A stretch of DNA of 64,000 nucleotides from the NCBI RefSeq assembly GCF_021432065.1, contig NZ_CP090365.1, positions 1,178,001-1,242,000 of the forward strand, in the 5' to 3' direction. The notes below the pieces were generated by a model. That model did not search any database. It was not told where the DNA came from and was given only the letters and a program-made list of their open reading frames with translations. Below, piece by piece: positions 18,998-27,975 of the stretch; within the stretch, counting starts at the first letter, position 1; every line of letters begins with the position of its first letter. Made by a program: the position numbers and the translations under genes. Source of the DNA: Photobacterium sp. TLY01 (GTDB taxonomy: Bacteria > Pseudomonadota > Gammaproteobacteria > Enterobacterales > Vibrionaceae).

Positions 18998-20587
18998 TTA
19001 CTCAGCATCCAGTTTTGTGAATTTCATATTCAGTAATGACAAACCGCCAACCAGCAAGAATATTAAGGTAGCAATCGCCCCCGCCAGACCAAAGTCCTGT
19101 CCGCCCGCACCTTCAAATGCGATGCGATAGGTATAACTCACCAGAAGATCGGTATGGCCGGCTGGCACGCTGGTGCCCAGCATGTCCGGTGCGCCGTTGG
19201 TCAGCAGCTGAATCAAGACAAAGTTATTAAAGTTAAAGGCAAAACTGGCAATCAATAGCGGCACCATCGGCTTCACCAGCATCGGCAGCGTAATGCGGAA
19301 GAAATTATCCAGCGGACCGGCACCGTCCATGGCGGACGCTTCATACAAATCATCAGGAATGGCTTTAAGCAAACCCATGGCCAGAATCATCATATAAGGG
19401 TATCCCAGCCAGGTGTTCACAATCAGAATCATGGTTTTGGCCAGAAACGGATCGGTAAACCATGCAGGGCTTAAACCAAACAGACCTTGCAGAACCTGGT
19501 TAATTTCACCAAAACTCTGGTTAAACAAGCCCTTGAAGATAAGAATCGAAATAAAGGCAGGAACGGCATAAGGCAAAATGAGCAGCACACGGTAAAGGCC
19601 ACGCCCTTTCAGAGCTTCCCAGGACACCACCTGCGCCAGGACGACACCTACGGCCAGGGTAAACACAACCGTCAGGGCCGAGAACAGGATGGTCCAGATA
19701 AAAATGCTGACAAAAGGCCCCTGAATGCCGGGATCGGTAAATATCCGGGTGAAGTTATCCCAACCGCTGTTGACGATAAAACCCGGTGACATGGATTCAC
19801 CGATGAACTGCCCTGCCTCGTTGACTTCCTGATAATAACCCGTCTCCCAATTGGGTTTGTACACCTGCTTGGTCTGCTGGTTGATCAGCGTTTCACCATC
19901 GTCCTGCAGTGCAAAAAGCGACTGGCTGGCCGCAAATTTACGCAGCCCCGACATCGTCAGGTGATCGCCGTTTGGCAAGCTGACGACCAGGGCGCTCAGC
20001 TGCTGACGGTTCTGAATCACTGTTTTGAGTGGCGCTGCCTCTGTTGATGGTTGCTGTGCCAAAGACAGATTCAATGATTCTGGCAATGCCTTCAGATCAA
20101 TGGGATCACTCAGATACCAGCCATCCTGAGTATTGAGTGCTAACTGGTAGCTTCCTTCCTCACCATACAGCGAAAAGCTATAGCTTTCTCCAGTCTGAAA
20201 TGACTGCTCCATTAACACTGACTGGGCGCGTTGAAAGCTAAGTTGATTGCTGCCGCTGTAGTTGGTGAATGAGAGGCCAACGGTATACACCAGAGGGAAG
20301 ATGATAAACAGAATCATCCCGGCGACCCCCGGATAAATATAGCGGTGCGCATAGGTGCTCTTGCGGGCGAACACATACACGCCCAGCGCAGTCAGAATAA
20401 GAGTGAGTAACGCAAATGCATATTCAGCACGTGCATACATCAGTATGGTGGCATAACCGTTTATGGCGCTCACTCCACCCAGCGCAGCCCACTTTAACCA
20501 GGTTCGCAGGGCAGGTTTGTTTTTTGAGTTCATGGTCATATCGGTAGCGTCAAGAGCCAGTTCGGCAACAGGATGAGACTGCATCAT
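18998..20587 (-). CDS. malF: Maltose/maltodextrin ABC transporter permease MalF
   Basis: The 529-residue protein has the features of MalF: extra N-terminal membrane helices, a large periplasmic P2 domain (about residues 110-285) that contacts MalE, and an EAA loop ([20 protein letters not shown]) in the C-terminal part. It is somewhat longer than the 514-residue E. coli protein. The first two codons are both ATG; GAGGA lies at a good distance from the second, so initiation at 20584 is equally plausible. It sits between malE and malG, separated from malE by a 58-base spacer that holds a strong hairpin. Confidence 0.96.
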   Translation of the reverse strand: MMQSHPVAELALDATDMTMNSKNKPALRTWLKWAALGGVSAINGYATILMYARAEYAFALLTLILTALGVYVFARKSTYAHRYIYPGVAGMILFIIFPLVYTVGLSFTNYSGSNQLSFQRAQSVLMEQSFQTGESYSFSLYGEEGSYQLALNTQDGWYLSDPIDLKALPESLNLSLAQQPSTEAAPLKTVIQNRQQLSALVVSLPNGDHLTMSGLRKFAASQSLFALQDDGETLINQQTKQVYKPNWETGYYQEVNEAGQFIGESMSPGFIVNSGWDNFTRIFTDPGIQGPFVSIFIWTILFSALTVVFTLAVGVVLAQVVSWEALKGRGLYRVLLILPYAVPAFISILIFKGLFNQSFGEINQVLQGLFGLSPAWFTDPFLAKTMILIVNTWLGYPYMMILAMGLLKAIPDDLYEASAMDGAGPLDNFFRITLPMLVKPMVPLLIASFAFNFNNFVLIQLLTNGAPDMLGTSVPAGHTDLLVSYTYRIAFEGAGGQDFGLAGAIATLIFLLVGGLSLLNMKFTKLDAE

Positions 20588-20612
20588 CGTTCCTCGCAGT
20601 ACGTCAGAGGAA

Positions 20613-20634
20613 GGAGCAAGCAGATGCTTGCTCC
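20613..20634 (-). other. malE-malF intercistronic hairpin
   Basis: A 10-bp perfect inverted repeat (GGAGCAAGCA / TGCTTGCTCC) with a two-base centre lies in the 58-base gap between malE and malF. It has no T-run, so it is not a usual terminator. In E. coli a REP element in the same place protects malE mRNA and lets the binding protein be made in excess over the permease; the same role is inferred here. Confidence 0.65.
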
Positions 20635-20645
20635 GATAGGTAAGT

Positions 20646-21827
20646 TTACTTGGTCATTCGATCAGCAACAGTATTTAATGCGTCTTCAACAGACTGACGT
20701 CCATTCACGACATTGTTAATCGCTGCTTTCTCTGCATACCAGAAAGAAGACATCTGAGGGATATTCGGCATGACTTCACCGTTCATTGCATTCCCCATGG
20801 TGGCAGAAATACGGGCATCCGAGCTCAGCTCTTCCTGGAACGAGTTCAGCGCAACCGCACCCAGCGGGGTGTCATTGTTCACTGTGCGCAGACCGTCGTT
20901 TGTCAGCAGGTAGTTTTCAAGAAACTCAACTGCCAAATCTTTATTTGGCGAAGCAGAGCTGATACCAGCGGTCAATACGCCAACAAATGGTTTAGACGGA
21001 TTGCCATTCAGCTTCGGCAGCATGGTCACGCCGTAGTTGATGCCTGCTTTATCAATGTTCGCCCAAGACCAAGGGCCATTGATCGTCATTGCCACGTCGC
21101 CTTTGTTAAAGCCGGCCTCAGCAATGGCATAGTCGACATCTGGTGCAATCACACCTTGATCTACCAGGCTCTTCACAAAGCTCATTGAACGTTTGGCACC
21201 TTCGTTGTTCACGCCAACATCTTTCGCGTCATAGCCGGAAGCCGTGAATTTAAAGGCATAGCCGCCGTCAGCTGCCAGCAGAGGCCAGGTGAAGAAAGGT
21301 TCTTGCAGGTTCCACATGATGGCGCGTTTGCCTTTCTTTTTCAGCTCAGCATCCAGTGCAGCCACGTCTTCCCAGTTCTTCGGCGGTTCCGGCAGTAAAT
21401 CTTTGTTATAAATCAGTGATAATGCTTCAACTGCAACCGGATAACCCACGTATTTACCGTTATACGACACGGCATCCCAGGTGAAATCGGCAAACTTACT
21501 GCGATAGGCATCAGAAGGTTTCACTTCAGTCAGCAGCCCAGCCTGAGCATAACCCCCAAAACGGTCATGCGCCCATAGAACGATATCCGGGCCGTCTCCT
21601 GTTGAAGCCAGCTGAGGAAACTTTTCTTCCAGCTTGTCCGGATGTTCAACTGTGACTTTGATGCCAGTCTCAGCTTCAAACTTTTTACCGACTTCAGCCA
21701 GGCCGTTATAACCTTTATCACCATTAATCCAAATCGTGAGCTGACCTTCTTCAATGGCAGCATGCGCTGAAACAGAACTGAGTGCGGCAAGGGTACAGAG
21801 TGCGACAGTACTGAGGACTTTCTTCAT
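20646..21827 (-). CDS. malE: Maltose/maltodextrin periplasmic binding protein MalE
   Basis: The 393-residue protein has a Sec signal peptide ([20 protein letters not shown], cleavage probably after AHA), then the start typical of mature MalE ([20 protein letters not shown]) and the [16 protein letters not shown] phrase near the C terminus. The ATG at 21827 is chosen because AAGGA precedes it by eight bases and the signal peptide starts there; an upstream in-frame start at 21875 would put 16 non-signal residues in front. It binds maltodextrins in the periplasm and delivers them to MalFGK2. It is the first gene of the operon and is divergent from malK. Confidence 0.96.
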   Translation of the reverse strand: MKKVLSTVALCTLAALSSVSAHAAIEEGQLTIWINGDKGYNGLAEVGKKFEAETGIKVTVEHPDKLEEKFPQLASTGDGPDIVLWAHDRFGGYAQAGLLTEVKPSDAYRSKFADFTWDAVSYNGKYVGYPVAVEALSLIYNKDLLPEPPKNWEDVAALDAELKKKGKRAIMWNLQEPFFTWPLLAADGGYAFKFTASGYDAKDVGVNNEGAKRSMSFVKSLVDQGVIAPDVDYAIAEAGFNKGDVAMTINGPWSWANIDKAGINYGVTMLPKLNGNPSKPFVGVLTAGISSASPNKDLAVEFLENYLLTNDGLRTVNNDTPLGAVALNSFQEELSSDARISATMGNAMNGEVMPNIPQMSSFWYAEKAAINNVVNGRQSVEDALNTVADRMTK

Positions 21828-21915
21828 TGTTATATCCTTCCAGATGGTTAACGTTGCGTTTTCAATTGGCAACACATTTTCCAGTCTCTATCATCTATCA
21901 GTCATTCTTGTGAAG

Positions 21916-22130
21916 CATCATCCCAGGCGCTACGCCCCCCATCATGCAGAGTGGAAATCGTGATCCTAATCATCCCCGTGGGTGACCAAGTTCAAAAAAC
22001 AACGATCATTCGTGACAGAGAGCACATACTACTTGCAATGATTTCAGCAGACAGCACACCGCCTGAGAAAATGTGATCTGAATACTCCTCCCCCGCTCAT
22101 CCCCCTGAGAAGAATAGTTCAGGGAGGATG
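21916..22130. promoter_or_regulatory. Divergent malE / malK control region with MalT boxes and a CRP-like site
   Basis: The 600 bases between malE and malK hold several matches to the MalT box GGGGAKGAGG. On the minus strand: TGGGATGATG (21916-21925), GGGGATGATT (21968-21977), GGGGAGGAGT (22084-22093) and GGGGATGAGC (22095-22104). On the plus strand: AGGGAGGATG (22121-22130). AATGTGATCTGAATAC near 22070 contains one good CRP half-site. The same 15 bases around the plus-strand box, TTCAGGGAGGATGTT, occur upstream of lamB. MalT plus CRP control of both transcripts is inferred from these sites. I see no convincing gene in this stretch. Confidence 0.7.
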
Positions 22131-22428
22131 TTGGACACAGGTGTTTTACGCACAATGGCATCGACCTCAGCAAGGCTTGAGCGTGTTCAACGGTAAACTG
22201 TCTTTTTATTGTTGACTGTTGCTGCATGAAGCAACATTGATGTCCACCACTTGGCATCGTCACACCTGCGGAAATGTTGGGGAAGTCATTTTCGCAGTTT
22301 ACGGGTAGCAGCCACTCCAATGCCGCTGTACTTTGGGCGCTACCCTGTTTTTTTCTACACCGACTTTACTGGTACGCAGAATGGCATCTACCATGGTGCG
22401 GGCCAGAGATAACATAGAGGGAAGCCAG

Positions 22429-23538
22429 ATGGCGAGTGTCACTTTACGCAATGTTAGTAAAGCTTATGGCGATAACCTGATTTCAAAAAACGTCGATCTG
22501 GATATCGCTGAAGGAGAATTTGTGGTGTTTGTCGGGCCATCTGGCTGCGGTAAATCCACGCTGTTACGCTGTATTGCTGGTCTGGAAGACATTACCTCAG
22601 GTGATTTATACATAGGCGAACAGCGGATGAATGACATCCCACCAGCCCAGCGCGGTGTGGGGATGGTTTTTCAGTCTTATGCGCTCTATCCGCACCTGAA
22701 CCTGTTCGACAATATGTCGTTCGGCATGAAGCTGGCCAAAGCCGATAAAGCAGAAATCCGTAAGCGGGTTGAAAACGCCGCTGACATTCTTCAGTTAGGC
22801 CACCTATTAGACCGTAAGCCCAAATCGTTGTCTGGCGGACAGCGCCAGCGTGTTGCAATTGGCCGGACACTGGTCGCGCAACCCAATGTTTTCCTGCTGG
22901 ATGAACCTTTGTCCAACCTGGATGCGTCGCTTCGTGTGCAAATGCGGATTGAAATCGCCAAACTGCATAAGCAACTGGGCTGCACCATGATCTATGTGAC
23001 CCATGATCAGGTTGAAGCCATGACGATGGCAGACAAGATTGTGGTGTTAGACGGCGGTTTTGTCTCTCAGGTTGGTAAGCCCCTTGAGTTATATCATTAT
23101 CCAGAGAACCGCTTTGTTGCCGGTTTCATCGGCTCTCCAAAGATGAACTTCATGAGCGTCTTTGTCGAGCAGGTTGAAAAAGAGCGCGTCATGGTTCAGT
23201 TGGCGAACGGCACCACATTCTGGATCCCTGTAGATGGCACCACAGTCACCCGCGGTGATCGGATGTCGCTGGGTATTCGCCCTGAACACCTGCTCTCAGG
23301 TGATGAAGGGGATGCTACCGTTGAAGGCGACATTCAGGTGGTCGAAAAACTGGGCAATGAAACGCAGGTGTATCTGAATCTGAAAGGGGTTGATGCGGAT
23401 TTCGTTTACCGCCAGCCAGATATACTGGATGTTGAATCAGGCCAGGTACTCAAAGTCGGTATTCCGGCACATCGCTGTCATCTGTTCCATCGTGACGGCC
23501 AGGCTTGCCGCAGACTCTTCCAGGAATTTGGCGTGTAA
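22429..23538 (+). CDS. malK: Maltose/maltodextrin transporter ATPase MalK
   Basis: The 369-residue protein has Walker [10 protein letters not shown] (residues 36-44), signature [12 protein letters not shown] and Walker B VFLLDEP (around 155), followed by the C-terminal regulatory domain that in E. coli MalK binds MalT and enzyme IIA-Glc. The ATG at 22429 follows GAGGGA and matches the usual N terminus ([14 protein letters not shown]); a longer reading from 22333 would add 32 unrelated residues. The gene is alone on the plus strand, divergent from malEFG, and ends in a strong terminator. lamB, next to malK in E. coli, is 14.6 kb away here. Confidence 0.96.
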   Translation: MASVTLRNVSKAYGDNLISKNVDLDIAEGEFVVFVGPSGCGKSTLLRCIAGLEDITSGDLYIGEQRMNDIPPAQRGVGMVFQSYALYPHLNLFDNMSFGMKLAKADKAEIRKRVENAADILQLGHLLDRKPKSLSGGQRQRVAIGRTLVAQPNVFLLDEPLSNLDASLRVQMRIEIAKLHKQLGCTMIYVTHDQVEAMTMADKIVVLDGGFVSQVGKPLELYHYPENRFVAGFIGSPKMNFMSVFVEQVEKERVMVQLANGTTFWIPVDGTTVTRGDRMSLGIRPEHLLSGDEGDATVEGDIQVVEKLGNETQVYLNLKGVDADFVYRQPDILDVESGQVLKVGIPAHRCHLFHRDGQACRRLFQEFGV

Positions 23539-23627
23539 TCTTTGTCAGTGAGAACATCTGTTCATCGCGACTCTGTCCGTAAACATACGCTATAAAACTG
23601 AATCCAAGCTGTTTTCACCGCTCATCA

Positions 23628-23659
23628 CCGGGAAGCCCATCAGGCTTCCCGGTTTTTTT
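23628..23659 (+). terminator. malK terminator
   Basis: A 10-bp perfect stem (CCGGGAAGCC / GGCTTCCCGG), five-base loop and seven Ts, about 90 bases after the malK stop. Confidence 0.93.
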
Positions 23660-23801
23660 ATTCCTCATACATCTAATCAACAGTAAGTTCAGTACAAGAT
23701 AGGAATAAACAGGTGGCCGATTTTACAGTATGCTTGTTAGTGGAACGTGTCAGGACGACACTGACTGGCACTGTGTTACAGCGATTGAGCCGGAGGTCAC
23801 A

Positions 23802-23987
23802 ATGAGTATCCGAGAACGCATTGAAGACATTGAACTACGCCTCACAGCCGCTTATCAGGAGGGTGATTATCAGCAAGTAAGAATGCTGGAAAACCAACTG
23901 AAAGAAATTCGTGGCCAGCACAGTATTGTGGATGACAAAGAACCTTACACCCCGGAAGGCAGATTCTATCCCGATGACGGGGAGTGA
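23802..23987 (+). CDS. Small acidic hypothetical protein (61 aa)
   Basis: The reading frame begins MSIRERIEDIELRL and is predicted to form a short helix or coiled coil, ending in an acidic tail (FYPDDGE). The start at 23802 is supported by a very good Shine-Dalgarno (GGAGGTCACA before ATG); a longer reading from 23730 has none. I do not recognise a family. It stands alone between the malK terminator and the RHS remnants, and a hairpin without T-run (24011-24033) follows it. No signal peptide or membrane segment is visible, so it should be cytoplasmic. Confidence 0.7.
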   Translation: MSIRERIEDIELRLTAAYQEGDYQQVRMLENQLKEIRGQHSIVDDKEPYTPEGRFYPDDGE

Positions 23988-24049
23988 TTACCCTCAGTCA
24001 TATTTCTTCAGCCCGGCCAGATGATGGCCGGGCGAATCATAACCAGAAT

Positions 24050-25065
24050 TCACCAGATTATCTGGAATTGGCGGGCCTGAATGGGCGAGAAAGATGTCAT
24101 ATTGAAAGTGACTCGCTGAGCAGTGCCACTTGCGACGCCAAACGAGCTCCTCGCCTGTTGCCAGATCAGGTTTTGTGCCTGAATCAGCCCGACCGGGGCG
24201 GACAGGTGATCACTCAGCACATCTGCAACCTGTCCATCTGCATCGACAGTGACGGGGGCATAACCTGTGGCGCCGTAGGTATAGTCTTTCTGACCCTGAG
24301 GGCCAGATTCACTGAGTAAAGTGTTCCCCAGCCAGTCAAACTGCGTTTGTTCACCATTGACGGTTTTGCTGATCCGGCGTCCCAGAGGATCATAAGTATA
24401 GGCAGCGGTCACTTCGATGCTGGATTGCAGTGTGGTTTCACCATTTCCGGCATCTGCGCGGGTCACCCGCTCGCGCTGGTAAGCGACTAAACGTTCTGCG
24501 TCGTTATAGGTGAAGCTTTCGATGGTGCTGCCGTCTTTACGGGTTTTCTTGTTCAGGTTACCGCGCAGGTCATATTCGTAGCTGAACTGGTTGTCTTCCA
24601 GCAACTTGCCGTCCGGGCTGTAAACACCACCGAAGTCTAACCGGTTGCCTAAATCATCGTATTGATACTGATATTCACCAGTGACTGTGTTCGCCTGCAC
24701 TAAGCGCTGGCTGGCATCGTATGCAAAGGTCTGATTCTCGCCATCCTGAGTGATGCTTTCCAGCAGCCCCGCCAGACTGTACTGATACTGCCAGTCTTTA
24801 CTGAAAGCGCCCTGATTGTAACGCCTTGAGGTTAAACGGTTTAATGCATCGTACTGATTGGTTAACACCAGCCCGTCGGGTGTTTGCTGGCGGGTGAGAA
24901 TCCCGTTGGCATTCCAGTTGAATGAATAGCTCCCCTGCGGCGTGGTCATGTTCTGGCTCTGACCATTCGCATCATAGGCGTAACTGACGGGTGTTCCTGC
25001 GTTATCCCATTGTGCAATCTCACCAAATGGGGTGTAGCTGTACTGATGGGTCAACCCCTGACTGG
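24050..25065 (-). pseudogene. Orphan RHS core fragment, cut at both ends
   Basis: This is a 334-codon open stretch of RHS/YD repeats, nearly identical at DNA level (24139-25065) to the core of the full RHS gene (28593-29520). Similarity to the full copy starts abruptly in the middle of the core (at THQYSYTPFG) and stops just after NLIWQQARSSFG, before the conserved core end (PGQY, DPIGL) and toxin tip. The reading then runs on for about 25 unrelated codons (ending QFQIIW) to a stop. It has no N-terminal domain, no signal peptide and no toxin. It is best read as a displaced recombination relic or a donor for gene conversion, not as a working protein. Confidence 0.85.
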
Positions 25066-25105
25066 ATTTTCATTGCCAACCTTCACCAGCAGCCAGCATC
25101 ATTTA

Positions 25106-25393
25106 TCAGTTAGGAAAGAGCTTATCCTTCATTTTGAAAAATAATAAGAGCGAGAGTAAATACAACAAAAAAGCAAGTAATCGCCCTCCCAACATAGGTA
25201 CAAGCAGCCCCATTTCTAACTTTTTAAATAAAGATGGTGTAATCACATAAACAGGATAGTAATAACCGGTATCAAGGGCTAACCACACTAATCCATTTGA
25301 TGCGTTCACTATTCCCAGAAGATATGTTGCAACCGGGAAAATCAAAATCAACAGACTAAGATAAATCCTCAGCTTTCTAGCCATTAGTTGCAC
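25106..25393 (-). CDS. Small membrane protein, probable immunity protein of a lost RHS tip
   Basis: The 95-residue protein has three likely membrane helices (about residues 8-27, 30-50 and 65-88) and a basic C terminus. The family is not recognised. It begins about 40 bases after the decayed RHS toxin tip at 25434-25823, the position immunity genes take after RHS tips. A membrane immunity protein would suit a toxin that acts in the periplasm or on the envelope. This role is inferred from position only. An RBS is not obvious, and a start two codons in (MARKLR) is possible. Confidence 0.5.
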   Translation of the reverse strand: MQLMARKLRIYLSLLILIFPVATYLLGIVNASNGLVWLALDTGYYYPVYVITPSLFKKLEMGLLVPMLGGRLLAFLLYLLSLLLFFKMKDKLFPN

Positions 25394-25433
25394 CTCTTAC
25401 CACGTCTTGTCATACGGCAAGTTAGAAGGTTTG

Positions 25434-25823
25434 CTAGTCGGTCATATCTTGCTTCAGTGCGTATGCAAAATCCTGACAATTTCTGCACACAACACAATAT
25501 GTGTTGTTATCCCATTCCCGCGAATATTGTCCAATGCTTGATGCATTAAATTATCGTCATAGACAGGCCCAAAAAAAAGTCATAATCATTTCTGTTATAG
25601 CCATCGTCTGAACGAATATCGTCAGCAAAAAAATCCAACATTTTCATTTGGATTACCGTCAAACCAAAGCTGTTCATGTGCGCGATGATAATTGCTTCTT
25701 CCTTCGGGAATACGGTTGTTACTGTAATAAGATTCATCACCACTCAATGGTTTGAACCCAAATCTTTCTAATCCCAATGGCGATATAACTCAGTGGATTA
25801 CCTCAACATAAGAATAAGTATCC
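25434..25823 (-). pseudogene. Decayed RHS core end with toxin tip carrying an NCQDFA motif
   Basis: On the minus strand, pieces in different frames join to give the end of an RHS core and a tip: TYSYV, then GNPLSYI, then PLGLERFGFKPLSGDESYY and about 80 more residues, then RNCQDFAYALKQDMTD and a stop. At least three frameshifts are needed (near 25794, 25779 and 25520). The His-rich beginning of the tip (NYHRAHEQLWF) and the later NCxDF motif resemble the His and Asn-Cys motifs of circularly permuted NlpC/P60-LRAT-like enzymes, but that link is tentative. A short open frame at 25546-25743 is in another phase and is not the original product. The membrane protein gene just downstream would be its immunity gene. 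Confidence 0.6.
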
Positions 25824-25888
25824 ACAGTTAGTAGATCAGATAAAAACCAAACTCTTAAACAACTACCAAATCAAGACCATAATTACAT

Positions 25889-26179
25889 TTAACTTTGACC
25901 ATCATTAAATACATCAATTAAAGTCTCGACTTGAAGGCCTAATGCATTAGGCTCTCCATCATTACTCACTCCATAAATCATTAGATAATCAGAAAGGGAG
26001 CTAATCACAACCTCAACCTCATCTTCAGACAGATCAATCAAATATTGACCTGAGGGATACTTACCTTTTTCGAAATACTGCCCATCTTTTTCATATTCAA
26101 TAAGTCTTTTGACCAAGGCTGAATCTTCAACTTCCTCAATTAGAAGTTTGATATCTGACAAGTTAATTTTAAATTGCAT
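25889..26179 (-). CDS. Small acidic protein, probable immunity protein to the neighbouring RHS tip
   Basis: The 96-residue protein is strongly acidic, has no signal peptide or membrane segment, and includes LSEDEVEVVISSLSDYL and a conserved-looking NDGEPNALGLQVETLIDVF. Its start is five bases after the stop of the RHS toxin-tip frame (26185), the usual arrangement of a polymorphic toxin and its immunity gene. Acidic immunity proteins commonly neutralise basic nuclease tips, and the upstream tip is basic. The precise immunity family is not recognised; the role is inferred from position and charge. Confidence 0.65.
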   Translation of the reverse strand: MQFKINLSDIKLLIEEVEDSALVKRLIEYEKDGQYFEKGKYPSGQYLIDLSEDEVEVVISSLSDYLMIYGVSNDGEPNALGLQVETLIDVFNDGQS

Positions 26180-26184
26180 TGTAA

Positions 26185-26475
26185 CTACCTTATTGATTTA
26201 GGATTATAACTAAAACCTAAGTCATTAGCCTTGGCCTGTGCAGATCCACTTCCTGAAGAACGGGTCGTTCCTTGTTGCCAAATTTGAGGCCCTCGAGATT
26301 TCCCATAAGTCGTAACTACTTTTCCTTCACCATTCAATATAACGGTAGCTTTACTGCCTTGATACTTAACCAAACCGTTAGCCTGTTCTACAACTTTTTT
26401 TGGATTCCGAACTGCATCTAATATGTATTCAGCTTTGACACCTTTACCACCATTTCTTCCAATAGCCTGGTTCAA
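26185..26475 (-). CDS. RHS C-terminal toxin tip, RNase-like (now out of frame with its core)
   Basis: This is the C-terminal toxin domain of an RHS protein, open from Met at 26475 but readable further upstream in the same frame (RVANKAVAGKITGYTKHGL) to about 26537. The pattern TKHGLNQAIGRNGG, AEYILDAVRNPKKVVEQ, KYQGSKATVILNGEGKVVTT resembles BECR-fold (barnase/colicin D/RelE-like) toxin tips of polymorphic toxins, with His, Lys and Thr residues as likely catalytic positions. It is separated from the RHS core only by a shift at a run of six Gs. As it stands it could be made only from an internal start or by frameshifting. The acidic gene next to it is the likely immunity partner. Confidence 0.6.
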   Translation of the reverse strand: MNQAIGRNGGKGVKAEYILDAVRNPKKVVEQANGLVKYQGSKATVILNGEGKVVTTYGKSRGPQIWQQGTTRSSGSGSAQAKANDLGFSYNPKSIR

Positions 26476-26515
26476 TCCGTGTTTTGTATACCCAGTGATT
26501 TTACCTGCAACGGCT

Positions 26516-27290
26516 TTATTCGCAACCCGGCTCGCAGCCCCCCAATCCCGTTACGCCGGGTATCACTAATCCCGCGACATCAAAACTCAGCGCTGTTAAG
26601 TTACTGCTTAAATTCCCACAATCACCAAGAACATTGTCGGTTAAAATTCGATATAAACCATAGCCAATAAACCCGAAGTCAGCGACAGTGTCAATAATTA
26701 ACCCTGTCGAATCTGTATAGTTCAGCGGGTCTGCACCGGCATAGCTGTACAGGTTGTATCCCCCACCCAACCCAATCGGATCCCACTGAATGTACCGCCC
26801 AGTATTCGGATCGTAATCCCGGTAGAAATTGTAGTTCAGGCCGGACTCCGCATCCCGGTATTGCCCTGGAAAACCAATGTTGAAGGTGAGTGGCTGAGCA
26901 GTGCCACCTGTTTTCCCAAACGGGCTCCTCGCCTGTTGCCAGATCAGGTTTTGTGCCTGAATCAGCCCGACCGGGGTGGACAGGTGATCACTGAGTACAT
27001 CTGCAACCTGTCCGTCTGCATCAATCGTGACTGGAGCGTAACCTGTGGCGCCGTAGGTATAGTCTTTCTGACCCTGAGGGCCACTTTCACGAAGTAAAGT
27101 GCTCCCCAACCAATAAAACTGCGTTTGCTCACCATTGACGGTTTTGCTGATCCGGTGTCCCAGTGGATCATAGGTATAGGCAGCGGTCACTTCGATGCTG
27201 GATTGCAGTGTGGTTTCACCATTTCCGGCATCTTCGTTGGTAACCAACTAAACGTTCTGCGTCATTGTAGGTGAAGGTTTCAATGCTATT
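26516..27290 (-). pseudogene. Displaced RHS core end, frameshifted before its toxin tip
   Basis: From about 27283 down, the sequence follows the RHS core of the full gene, starting inside it (IETFTYNDAERLVGYQ), with a 17-base deletion near 27235 that shifts the frame relative to the full copy. The core end is intact (PGQYRDAESGLNYNFYRDYD, GRYIQWDPIGL). The frame then enters the tip (TVADFGFIGYGLYRIL) and ends early at GGCEPGCE. With five instead of six Gs at 26538-26543 it would continue straight into the RNase-like tip at 26185-26535. No real start codon is present (the open frame begins at a TTG). It is a displaced tip from an earlier state of the RHS locus. Confidence 0.8.
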
Positions 27291-27330
27291 GTTTAATTAG
27301 AGTGTTTCGCCAATATCGGTCTTATCTAGG

Positions 27331-27975
27331 TTATTTGTTTTTTAAATCAATAACTAAATAACTCTCACCATCAAATATCCCAAGAATAATAAAATTCAAT
27401 TTTTTCAACACATTAGAAAAAAAATTATTCATATCATCTACATTGCCATTTGAATTAAAACATTCGAATAAAACACATACAAAGTGCCAACTTAGCTTGG
27501 TTGCGTAAATCAATTCAAGTAAATCTTTATCTGAATCAACCATCTGTTTACTTATATAATGATAGGCATCGCCATTATATAAAAAACCCCGAGATTTAAA
27601 GTCATTTATTTCATTTTCACTCGCCATTACATCATCAAAAACACAACACAAATCATTCCTTTTTATTAAATCATAAATAAATAATGACAGCCAATCACTT
27701 GAATCAACAACTTTCACTATTCCAGAGTCATTTTGATGATCCTTTGAATTCACATTAAACACACCACCCGAACTGAGATTTATCTCAGAAATAGCATTAA
27801 AATTCTTAGGTACAATTACGTAGCATGGATAAATATTATTAATTATTTTTTCAATCAAGCTCTTATAAAACTCATTACTATCATTTAAGTAGCTACTAAT
27901 ATATTTTCTGACTATTTCAATATCAACGTTAATAATATCAATGTTAATGTTATTATTTTGGTTTAACTGTTCCAT
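27331..27975 (-). CDS. Immunity-like protein of the full-length RHS toxin
   Basis: The 214-residue protein begins MEQLNQNNNINIDIINV. The ATG at 27975 is chosen because GGAGG lies about nine bases upstream, inside the end of the RHS gene; the two genes overlap by 23 bases in different frames. No signal peptide or membrane segment is visible. The gene is very A+T-rich and Asn/Ile-rich, unlike the RHS core, which is typical of recently acquired tip-immunity cassettes. The family is not recognised. The role as antitoxin rests on position directly after the toxin tip. Confidence 0.7.
   Translation of the reverse strand: MEQLNQNNNINIDIINVDIEIVRKYISSYLNDSNEFYKSLIEKIINNIYPCYVIVPKNFNAISEINLSSGGVFNVNSKDHQNDSGIVKVVDSSDWLSLFIYDLIKRNDLCCVFDDVMASENEINDFKSRGFLYNGDAYHYISKQMVDSDKDLLELIYATKLSWHFVCVLFECFNSNGNVDDMNNFFSNVLKKLNFIILGIFDGESYLVIDLKNK

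Noticed and set aside
22006..22320. Open frame of 104 codons on the minus strand between malE and malK
   Set aside because: It covers the MalT boxes and the CRP-like site, has no good Shine-Dalgarno and a Cys-rich odd composition; it is control DNA, not a gene.
23765..23782. TGGCAC-like site before the small gene, considered as a sigma-54 promoter
   Set aside because: The -12 element does not match TTGC at the right spacing.
25546..25743. 65-codon open frame with a Met start in the RHS relic region
   Set aside because: The neighbouring frame gives a much better RHS-core and toxin-tip reading, so this frame is out of phase.
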